Assembly: GCA_017628675.1 (NCBI GenBank)
Contig: JAGBYS010000167.1
Coordinates: 1 to 13,024, forward strand
Direction: 5' to 3'
Origin: Tidjanibacter sp.
GTDB lineage: Bacteria; Bacteroidota; Bacteroidia; Bacteroidales; Rikenellaceae
Length of the DNA stretch: 13,024 bases
Part shown: one piece after another, positions 7,563 to 13,024 of the stretch
Numbering within the stretch: the stretch's first letter is position 1
Layout of the letters: each line of letters opens with the position of its first letter
Translations under genes and position numbers: made by a program
The notes under the pieces: generated by a model
Databases searched by the model: none
Told to the model about the DNA's origin: nothing
What the model saw: the letters and a program-made list of their open reading frames with translations, nothing else

Positions 7563-7570
7563 CAAATGTA
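7563..7570 (-). promoter_or_regulatory. -7 promoter element for the leftward operon
   Basis: Read on the minus strand this is TACATTTG, a match to TAnnTTTG. It lies 74 bp before the MBL-fold gene. No good TTTG is seen at the -33 position. It is the only convincing promoter element for the leftward operon. Confidence 0.5.
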
Positions 7571-7593
7571 GTGATTATTTTTGAGAAAATTAG

Positions 7594-7601
7594 TATCTTT
7601 G
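7594..7601 (+). promoter_or_regulatory. -7 promoter element upstream of rlmD
   Basis: TATCTTTG is identical to the element before perR and matches TAnnTTTG. It lies 24 bp before ATG 7626. A -33 TTTG is not obvious. Because this element would drive rlmD, the in-frame upstream TTG at 7581 cannot be the start: it lies before the expected transcript 5' end. The element lies 23 bp from the opposing leftward -7 element, so the two promoters may interfere or be co-regulated. Confidence 0.6.
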
Positions 7602-7625
7602 TTTGATAATAATAAACAACAAGCA

Positions 7626-9029
7626 ATGGCAAGAAACAGACACCCTCATTTGGAGGGACTTAAGATAACCTCTCTGGCAGCCGAAGGCAACGCTATGGGC
7701 AAGTGGAACGACATCGTTGTGTTCGTTCCCCTGACCGTTCCCGGAGATGTGGTAAATGTACAGATTCGCACCAAGCGCCGCCGCTATATGGAGGGCTATG
7801 TAACCGAGTACATCGAGCGCTCGCCCCTGAGGGTGGAGCCTATGTGTGCCCACTTTGGCGTGTGCGGTGGTTGCAAGTGGCAGAACATCCCCTACAGCGA
7901 GCAGATAGCCTTCAAACAGCAGCAGGTTGTGGACCAGCTCACACGCATCGGCCACCTCGAACTGCCCGAAATTAGCCCCATTTTAGGCTCGGCCAAGACC
8001 GACCACTATCGCAACAAACTCGAGTTCACCTTCGCACCCAAGCGTTGGAAGACCTATGAGGAGGTAGCTCGTGGAGAGGAGATTGCCGACACCCCAGCAT
8101 TGGGTTTCCACATTCCCGGAATGTTCGACAAGATTCTCGACATCGACTACTGCCACCTGCAGGCTTCGCCCTCCAACGAGATTCGCAACGAGATTAAGCG
8201 TTTCTGCATCCAGGAGGGAATCTCCTTCTACGATATCCGCCAGCACTCGGGCCTGATGCGCAACATCATCATCCGCACCGCCTCGACGGGCGAGATTATG
8301 GTCATCGTCGTCTTTGCCGAGGATGACCAGCAGGCCATCGAGAGCGTTATGGAGCACCTGAAGGTCACTTTTCCCCAGATCACCTCGCTCGTCTATATGA
8401 TAAACGACAAGCTCAACGACTCGCTTGGCGACCGTGAGCCCATCCTCTATGCGGGTCGTGACCACATCTTCGAGCAGATGGAGAACCTGAGGTTTAAGGT
8501 GGGTCCCAAGTCGTTCTACCAAACCAACTCCGAGCAGGCCTACGAGCTCTACAAGGTTGTGCGCGAGTTCGCCGACCTCAAGGGCGACGAAGTTGTCTAT
8601 GACCTCTACACGGGTACCGGCACCATTGCCAACTTCGTGGCCGCCAAGGCTAAAAGTGTGGTTGGCGTGGAGTATGTCGAGGAGGCCATTGAGGATGCAA
8701 AGGTCAACTCGGCCATCAACAACATCACCAATACCACCTTCTATGCGGGCGATATGAAGGATGTTATGAATGACGAGTTCGTGGAGCACAACGGCCGCCC
8801 CGATGTGGTCATTCTCGACCCCCCAAGAGCCGGTGTACACGAGGATGTGATTGCAACAATCCTGCGTGCCGCACCCGAGAGGATGGTCTACGTGAGCTGC
8901 AACCCTGCAACCCAGGCCCGCGACCTGGCACTTATGAACGAGCACTACAAGATTGTGGCCGTTCAGCCCGTGGATATGTTCCCCCACACCCACCACGTTG
9001 AAAATGTAGTAAAACTTATAAAACGATGA
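7626..9029 (+). CDS. rlmD: 23S rRNA (uracil-5-)-methyltransferase, RlmD/RumA family
   Basis: A 467-residue AdoMet-dependent enzyme that makes m5U in 23S rRNA (position 1939 in E. coli). An N-terminal TRAM domain (about 5-65) comes first. A 4Fe-4S site follows with C74, C80 and C83 (CAHFGVCGGC) and C176 (DYCHL). The C-terminal Rossmann domain has DLYTGTGT (326-333), DPPRAG (398-403) and the catalytic Cys425 in VSCNPAT. The ending MFPHTHHVENV is typical of the family. A related paralogue acting on U747 (RlmC) or on tRNA cannot be fully excluded. I start at ATG 7626 (MARNRHPHLEG): 15 further in-frame codons back to a TTG would run through the promoter element. The stop overlaps the next gene by 4 bp. 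Confidence 0.93.
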   Translation: MARNRHPHLEGLKITSLAAEGNAMGKWNDIVVFVPLTVPGDVVNVQIRTKRRRYMEGYVTEYIERSPLRVEPMCAHFGVCGGCKWQNIPYSEQIAFKQQQVVDQLTRIGHLELPEISPILGSAKTDHYRNKLEFTFAPKRWKTYEEVARGEEIADTPALGFHIPGMFDKILDIDYCHLQASPSNEIRNEIKRFCIQEGISFYDIRQHSGLMRNIIIRTASTGEIMVIVVFAEDDQQAIESVMEHLKVTFPQITSLVYMINDKLNDSLGDREPILYAGRDHIFEQMENLRFKVGPKSFYQTNSEQAYELYKVVREFADLKGDEVVYDLYTGTGTIANFVAAKAKSVVGVEYVEEAIEDAKVNSAINNITNTTFYAGDMKDVMNDEFVEHNGRPDVVILDPPRAGVHEDVIATILRAAPERMVYVSCNPATQARDLALMNEHYKIVAVQPVDMFPHTHHVENVVKLIKR

Positions 9030-9625
9030 AACGAGTACTTATCACCCTTTCGGCACTCATCTGCACCCTCGCACTGAGCGCACAGACACTGCTTGTAGCA
9101 GATAATCCCCAGACCGACGCAGTATACCGCCTTCCCCTGGCCAAAGGTGCACAGGTTGTAGCCACCTCGCTGACTCCCGTTCAGTTGGGCCTTGGCAGGA
9201 GCAACAACCTTGTAGACTTCTGCGCTTGGGAGCTTACGACCACCAAGTCTGGTGCAGTTTTTGCACCCCGAGCAGGCGTTGTCGAGGAGGCTCTGGAGAA
9301 CCGTATTCTCATCCGCCACGAGGATGGAATCTACACCCAGCTGCGCGGCCTTGAGAGCGTGAGCGTGGCCCAGGGAGCCAAGATTGACAAAGGAGATGAG
9401 ATTGGCACCGCAGGCAAAAACGGCAACAAGTGGAGCGTATGGATGGAGGTATTCTTTATGAGGAAAAACGAGGCATACGGCACTGTTGCTCAGAGTGGTA
9501 ACTCGGAGCTGCTCAAGCAGTACATCAACCCCATTTTCACCACCCGCAACAAGTGCAAAGTGCTGCTCACCGATGGCAACAGCTACACCGTGAAGACTCG
9601 CACCTGGTGCTGGCCTTGGGAGTAG
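9026..9625 (+). CDS. Secreted degenerate M23 (LytM-like) protein, probably non-catalytic
   Basis: A 199-residue protein with a signal peptide (about 1-19, cleavage near ALSA/Q). The region from about 76 to 145 follows the M23 beta-sheet pattern: VFAPRAGVVEEA, ILIRHEDGIYTQL, GLESVSVAQGAKIDKGDEIGTAG, then a final strand around WMEVFF. Every catalytic feature is gone. There is no HxxxD, the His of the Y-x-H-L motif is replaced by Gln105, and the HxH motif is replaced by Ser137/Trp139. I infer a pseudoenzyme of the periplasm or outer membrane, comparable to EnvC/NlpD-type LytM factors that activate amidases. That comparison is by fold logic only. The ATG overlaps the rlmD stop (ATGA), so the two are co-translated. 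The C-terminus is unusual, ending in TWCWPWE. Confidence 0.75.
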   Translation: MKRVLITLSALICTLALSAQTLLVADNPQTDAVYRLPLAKGAQVVATSLTPVQLGLGRSNNLVDFCAWELTTTKSGAVFAPRAGVVEEALENRILIRHEDGIYTQLRGLESVSVAQGAKIDKGDEIGTAGKNGNKWSVWMEVFFMRKNEAYGTVAQSGNSELLKQYINPIFTTRNKCKVLLTDGNSYTVKTRTWCWPWE

Positions 9626-9672
9626 CCTTGCGATTGATAGGAGGGAAAAAGAATTACCTACTATAATTATAC

Positions 9673-9697
9673 GAGGGAGCACAACGGTTGCGCCCTC
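9673..9697 (+). other. Hairpin in the 108-bp gap before cdd
   Basis: GAGGG (9673-9677) pairs with CCCTC (9693-9697), extended inside by a few more pairs around one mismatch. No T run follows on either strand, so it is not an intrinsic terminator. A TATAAT-like sequence (9662-9667) lies just upstream, with a TTGATA (9634-9639) at poor spacing. The gap may hold a cdd promoter with a structured leader, but no TAnnTTTG element is seen. Confidence 0.3.
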
Positions 9698-9733
9698 AAA
9701 GGAAGTATCACAAACCATATAGAAAGTGAGATT

Positions 9734-10189
9734 ATGGAGAAGATTCTAAAATTGGAGTACAAACACTACGCATCTATCCAGGATATGCCCACCGAGGATA
9801 GGGAACTTATCGAGGCAGCGGAGAGCGCTTGCGAGAGGGCCATTGCGGAGTATTCTAACTTCAGAGTGGGAGCTGCCGCACGACTTGAGAGCGGTCGCAT
9901 CATCACGGGTAGCAATGTGGAGAGCGAGGTCTATCCCGCAGGTCTTTGTGCCGAGCGTACACTCCTCTACCACCACCAGGCCTCCTGCCCCCAGGATAGG
10001 ATTGTAGCCCTGGCCATAGCCTCACGCCCAAGCCTTAGGGAGTGCTATCCTTGTGGTCAGTGCCGACAGGTGCTGCACGATGTCGAGAAACGCCAAGGCC
10101 TTGATTTCAGTGTAATTATGAGCGGTGCAGGTACAGCCACAGTCGTTGACAGGGCAAGCGACTTGATGCCTTTCACCTTCTCGCTCTAA
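9734..10189 (+). CDS. cdd: Cytidine deaminase
   Basis: A 151-residue cytoplasmic zinc enzyme that deaminates cytidine and deoxycytidine to uridine and deoxyuridine in pyrimidine salvage. The active-site signature is complete: LCAER with Zn ligand C72 and proton shuttle E74, and PCGQC with Zn ligands C107 and C110. NVE at 61-63 contacts the ribose, and FRVGAA (43-48) fits the family. All three zinc ligands are Cys, which marks the small homotetrameric class. It follows the LytM-like gene by 108 bp and precedes the pseudouridine synthase by 44 bp. Confidence 0.95.
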   Translation: MEKILKLEYKHYASIQDMPTEDRELIEAAESACERAIAEYSNFRVGAAARLESGRIITGSNVESEVYPAGLCAERTLLYHHQASCPQDRIVALAIASRPSLRECYPCGQCRQVLHDVEKRQGLDFSVIMSGAGTATVVDRASDLMPFTFSL

Positions 10190-10233
10190 CAACTCCTCCC
10201 TAACTCAAACCACAAAATCAAAAAGAAGAAACT

Positions 10234-10926
10234 ATGTTCAAGAAACAAGACATACTCTACGAAGACAACCACATTTTGGCAGTAAACAAACACGCTGGTG
10301 ATCTGGTGCAGTCCGACACCGAGGGTACCCCCGGACTCGAGGACGAGATCAAGGAGTTCATCAAGATGCGTGACGACAAGCCCGGCGAGGTGTTCCTGGG
10401 TGTTGTTCACCGCATCGATAGGCCCGTGAGCGGCGTGGTAATCTTCGCCAAGACAAGCAAGGCTCTGGTGAGGCTCAACGAGATGGTGCGCGACCGCAAG
10501 ATCGACAAGCGCTACTGGGCCGTTACGGAGGAGGCCCCTGAGGAGTTGGAGGGCACACTCGTACACTTCATCACTCGTGACGGCAAAACCAACAAGGCCG
10601 TAGCCTACAACTCACAGAAAGGCGACGCCAAGAGGGCCGAGTTGAGGTATCGTATGCTGGGCGGCAGCAAGAACTACAAACTCCTTGAGGTTGAGCTCAT
10701 CACAGGCCGCCACCACCAGATTCGTTGTCAGCTCTCCAAGGTGGGTTGCCCCATTAAAGGCGACCTTAAGTATGGAGCCAAACGCTCCAATCAGGGCGGA
10801 GGAATCTCGCTCCACTCGCGCAGCGTGGAATTCATCCACCCCGTAAGGAAGGAGCCCATCAAAATCGTGGCCCCCGTGCCCGTAGGCGACGCTCTGTGGA
10901 GCTTCTTCGAGGAGTCGCAAGCCTAA
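10234..10926 (+). CDS. RluA-family RNA pseudouridine synthase
   Basis: A 230-residue cytoplasmic enzyme that isomerises uridine to pseudouridine in rRNA or tRNA. The catalytic motif HRIDRPVSG (59-67) carries the nucleophile Asp62. Other family stretches are LAVNKHAGDLVQ (15-26), KRYWAV, LLEVELITGRHHQIR and HSRSVEFIHP. It has no N-terminal S4 domain, so it resembles the short RluA/TruC-like members rather than RluC/RluD. The exact target uridine cannot be assigned. The translated region is preceded by an A-rich leader (AAAAAGAAGAAACT). A symmetrical terminator lies 25 bp downstream. Confidence 0.93.
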   Translation: MFKKQDILYEDNHILAVNKHAGDLVQSDTEGTPGLEDEIKEFIKMRDDKPGEVFLGVVHRIDRPVSGVVIFAKTSKALVRLNEMVRDRKIDKRYWAVTEEAPEELEGTLVHFITRDGKTNKAVAYNSQKGDAKRAELRYRMLGGSKNYKLLEVELITGRHHQIRCQLSKVGCPIKGDLKYGAKRSNQGGGISLHSRSVEFIHPVRKEPIKIVAPVPVGDALWSFFEESQA

Positions 10927-10951
10927 AAAGCAGACCACTTATATAAAATAA

Positions 10952-10998
10952 ATGCAAAAAAGTTGAACCCGATGCAACAAATCGGGTCCTTTTTGCAT
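10952..10998. terminator. Intrinsic terminator after the pseudouridine synthase, nearly symmetrical
   Basis: ACCCGAT 10967-10973 pairs with ATCGGGT 10981-10987 around a 7-nt loop; CC and five T follow (10990-10994). The outer sequences ATGCAAAAA (10952-10960) and TTTTTGCAT (10990-10998) are also complementary, so the minus strand carries a T run too. The structure can work in both directions, though only the rightward gene needs it here. It separates the rlmD-to-pseudouridine-synthase group from the lipoprotein/radical SAM unit. Confidence 0.88.
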
Positions 10999-11039
10999 CT
11001 ATACATATAGAAGGATCCCTAAACTAAAACCTCAAAAGT

Positions 11040-11405
11040 ATGAAACGCGGACTCAAAAACTTCTTCCTCAGCATCTTAGGATTCTCGGCAGCCCCCATCC
11101 TTACTGCTTGCTACGGCATAGAGCCACAGGAGTATGACCCTTCGTTCAACTTCGCCGAAGGCTATGTGGTGGATAGCAACCTGAAGCCCATAGAGAACAT
11201 TTGCATCTCCTCGCAAGGCACGGACACCCAAGTTTTCACCGACAAAGATGGCTATTTTAGTCTGCAGTTCAACGACTTCAGAAACAAAAGAACGCTCTTG
11301 GCGTCGGACATCGACGGCCCCGCAAACGGAGAGTTCGAGGATAGACGCATAGTTGTCACAGCAAGCAACTACAACAATGTGAGCATCATCCTTCAGGAGA
11401 AATAG
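11040..11405 (+). CDS. Small putative lipoprotein of the rSAM/lipoprotein system
   Basis: A 121-residue protein with a basic N-terminus, a hydrophobic segment and a lipobox LTAC (21-24). Cys24 would be lipidated and the mature chain of about 98 residues anchored in a membrane. After a short linker (YGIEPQEYDPSFNF), residues about 39-118 look like a carboxypeptidase-regulatory-like beta-sandwich: GYVVDSNLKPIENICIS, then TDTQVFTDKDGYFSLQF, and a DIDGPANGEFEDRRIVV stretch (90-106). The CYG start, the sandwich and the D-DG-x2-NG-x-F stretch agree with my recollection of a Bacteroidales lipoprotein family found beside a dedicated radical SAM protein. That gene is 41 bp downstream. Apart from Cys24 the only cysteine is Cys55. 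The likely role is substrate of the radical SAM enzyme; this is an inference and no product is known. No TAnnTTTG promoter was found in the 41 bp between the terminator and the start. Confidence 0.82.
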   Translation: MKRGLKNFFLSILGFSAAPILTACYGIEPQEYDPSFNFAEGYVVDSNLKPIENICISSQGTDTQVFTDKDGYFSLQFNDFRNKRTLLASDIDGPANGEFEDRRIVVTASNYNNVSIILQEK

Positions 11406-11446
11406 TCCGCCCACCCATACCTTTCACCACAAAACTACTTCAAACT

Positions 11447-12523
11447 ATGACAAGCATAAAGTTAGGCCTTCGCAAGCGAATAGCCTTGGGACTCTTTTCT
11501 GGAATCAAAAAGGAGCTTGCCGAGAAACACGAACTAAAGGAGATTTTCTGGGAGTGCACTCTGCGTTGCAATCTCAATTGCAGACACTGCGGTAGCGACT
11601 GCCGCTCATCCTCACTCACCCCCGATATGCCCGCCGAGGATTTCCTCAATGCCGTGGACAAAATCACTCCACACGTTGATCCTCACAAGGTTATGGTTGT
11701 CATCACGGGTGGCGAGGCACTCTGTCGCAAGGACCTCGAGCAGGTGGGTCGCGAACTCTACAAACGCGAATACCCCTGGGGCATTGTGACCAATGGTATG
11801 CTCCTGACGGCAGAGCGTATGCGCTCGCTCGTGGCTTCGGGCCTACGCTCCATCACCCTCTCGATGGATGGCTTCGAGGAGCAGCACAACTACATCCGCC
11901 AGAATCCCAACAGCTGGAAGAATGCCGTAAGGGCTCTGGATGTCATTACCCACACCAAGGGCATTGCCTACGATGTGGTCACCTGTGTCAATCGCGATAA
12001 CTACAAGTACCTCAGGGAGTTCAAGGAGTTCCTCATTGAGCGTGGATGCAAGGCGTGGAGGCTCTTTACGATCTTCCCCGTGGGTCGTGCGGCCGAAGAC
12101 GAGGCCCTGCAACTCCCATCGGAGGAGTATCGTGGCTTTATGGAGTTCATTGCCGAAACGCGCAAGGAGGGCCGCATCAAGTGCAACTACGCCTGCGAGG
12201 GTTTCCTCGGTGGCTACGAGGCCGAGGTGAGGGATAACTTCTTTGGCTGTATGGCGGGCGTTAGTATTATAGGTATCAAGATTGACGGCTCGCTCTCGGG
12301 CTGCACAAGCATACGAGCCGGTTTCGATCAGGGCAATATCTACCGTGACGACATCTGGGAGGTGTGGCAAAACCGCTTCAAACCCTTCCGCGACCGCTCG
12401 TGGGCACGCAAGGGCGAGTGCAAGGAGTGTAAGATGTGGCGCTACTGCGAGGGCAACGGTATGCACCTCTACGACGACAACCACGAACTACTCCACTGCA
12501 ACTACCAAAGACTCTGCAAATAA
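11447..12523 (+). CDS. Radical SAM/SPASM protein of the rSAM/lipoprotein system
   Basis: A 358-residue cytoplasmic iron-sulfur enzyme. The AdoMet-cleaving cluster motif is CNLNCRHC (C41, C45, C48), flanked by C37 and C52 in the stretch WECTLRC...GSDC that I associate with this subfamily. The GGE motif is at 88-90. The C-terminal half carries a SPASM-type auxiliary-cluster domain: C268, then GX4C ending at C286, CX2CX5C (C325, C328, C334), C351, plus C357. The usual CX3C partner after C334 is missing (Gly338). SPASM enzymes commonly modify ribosomally made peptides or proteins (AlbA, PqqE, anaerobic sulfatase maturases). The lipoprotein gene 41 bp upstream is the obvious candidate substrate, which would have to be modified before export. 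No peptidase, transporter or short precursor peptide is nearby, which argues against a classical RiPP cluster. The reaction is unknown. Confidence 0.88.
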   Translation: MTSIKLGLRKRIALGLFSGIKKELAEKHELKEIFWECTLRCNLNCRHCGSDCRSSSLTPDMPAEDFLNAVDKITPHVDPHKVMVVITGGEALCRKDLEQVGRELYKREYPWGIVTNGMLLTAERMRSLVASGLRSITLSMDGFEEQHNYIRQNPNSWKNAVRALDVITHTKGIAYDVVTCVNRDNYKYLREFKEFLIERGCKAWRLFTIFPVGRAAEDEALQLPSEEYRGFMEFIAETRKEGRIKCNYACEGFLGGYEAEVRDNFFGCMAGVSIIGIKIDGSLSGCTSIRAGFDQGNIYRDDIWEVWQNRFKPFRDRSWARKGECKECKMWRYCEGNGMHLYDDNHELLHCNYQRLCK

Positions 12524-12543
12524 CACACAAAACCATTAGCACT

Positions 12544-13024
12544 ATGAAAAAAGTCCTTCTACTTTTAGCCATCATTTTGGCACTGCCAACTTTGGCGTCG
12601 GCACAGGACCGACTCACCATCTCTGTGGAGGTTTCAACGGGTGTGGGAATTGTTGATACGGACTTCAAAACAGGCATTGGCGTTGTCGATAGGGAAGCCA
12701 CCATATCGCTCACTCCCGAGTTTGTGGCCCAGTATAACATTGATAGCCACTGGAGAGTGGGAGCGGGCTTGGGCCTTCGTATCGCATCATCGTACAAACT
12801 AAAGGATTTCCCGCGAAAAAACGAACACAATGAGTTGGATATACCTCTATTTCTGCGCGTTGGCTACAGCGTGGGCGACATCTACGCCAGCATTGACGCG
12901 GGCTACACATTGGGCCTTGTGGCAAGATACGGCTTCGGATTAGCTCCAGGAGGCAGGGATGATTGCGACTACGACGGCCTATTTGTTGAGCCACAGATTG
13001 GTTGGAGAATAGACGCGCACAACT
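12544..13024 (+). CDS. Outer-membrane beta-barrel-like protein, partial at window end
   Basis: An open frame begins at ATG 12544 and runs off the window after 160 codons. The first 20 residues form a clear signal peptide (KK, a Leu/Ile-rich core, cleavage near ASA/Q). The rest is a series of alternating polar/hydrophobic segments ending in aromatic or small residues (SVEVSTGVGIV, WRVGAGLGLRI, IPLFLRVGYSV, IYASIDAGYTLGLV, FVEPQIGWRI). This is the pattern of transmembrane strands of a small outer-membrane barrel of the porin or OmpX/PorT-like type. No family can be named. It starts 20 bp after the radical SAM stop, so it is probably in the same transcript, but a functional link is uncertain. 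The missing 3' end limits the call. Confidence 0.7.
   Translation, partial: MKKVLLLLAIILALPTLASAQDRLTISVEVSTGVGIVDTDFKTGIGVVDREATISLTPEFVAQYNIDSHWRVGAGLGLRIASSYKLKDFPRKNEHNELDIPLFLRVGYSVGDIYASIDAGYTLGLVARYGFGLAPGGRDDCDYDGLFVEPQIGWRIDAHN

Noticed and set aside
7581..7625. TTG start giving rlmD 15 extra residues
   Set aside because: The extension contains the TATCTTTG promoter element and lacks family similarity. ATG 7626 starts directly before the TRAM domain.
7983..8996. 337-codon open frame antisense to rlmD
   Set aside because: It is His/Val/Leu-rich as expected for the complement of a coding strand, has no recognisable motif, and lies entirely inside a secure gene.
11447..12523. Radical SAM gene as an anaerobic sulfatase maturase or PqqE-type enzyme
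   Set aside because: No sulfatase or pqq genes are nearby, and the N-terminal cysteine pattern and lipoprotein partner point to a different subfamily.

Overview
The window looks like chromosomal DNA of an anaerobic gut-type Bacteroidales, most likely Rikenellaceae/Alistipes-like. The case rests on three things. GC content is moderate and coding density is high, with A-rich leaders in place of Shine-Dalgarno sites. Bacteroidetes-type -7 promoter elements (TAnnTTTG) are present. The gene set (S46 dipeptidyl-peptidase, reverse-type rubrerythrin, radical SAM/lipoprotein pair) fits that group. The genus is an inference. I see no tRNA, rRNA, CRISPR array, transposase or integrase.

Layout. (1) 1-1297, plus strand: a PerR-type Fur-family peroxide sensor followed by a rubrerythrin whose rubredoxin domain is at the N-terminus. 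Together they form an oxidative-stress module. A structured untranslated stretch and a strong intrinsic terminator close it. (2) 1298-1722: a gene-free region with three short tandem repeats and several hairpins. (3) 1723-7489, minus strand: a compact six-gene operon, in transcription order metallo-beta-lactamase-fold hydrolase, trmD, lpxB, FAH-family hydrolase, maf, and a secreted S46 (DPP11-type) dipeptidyl-peptidase. Several genes overlap by 1-4 bp. (4) 7490-7625: a divergent promoter region with back-to-back TAnnTTTG elements. (5) 7626-10926, plus strand: rlmD (23S rRNA m5U methyltransferase), a secreted M23-like protein that has lost its catalytic residues, cytidine deaminase, and an RluA-family pseudouridine synthase ended by a symmetrical terminator. 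(6) 11040-13024, plus strand: a small lipoprotein with a carboxypeptidase-regulatory-like domain, a radical SAM/SPASM protein, and the start of an outer-membrane beta-barrel protein that runs off the window.

Most of the window is housekeeping: tRNA and rRNA modification, lipid A synthesis, nucleotide salvage and sanitation, peptide catabolism, peroxide defence. The least understood part is the right end. There a radical SAM/SPASM enzyme is paired with a tiny lipoprotein, a combination recognised in Bacteroidales as an 'rSAM/lipoprotein system' of unknown function. The likely reading is that the enzyme modifies the lipoprotein in the cytoplasm before export. This is the best candidate for poorly described biology in the window.
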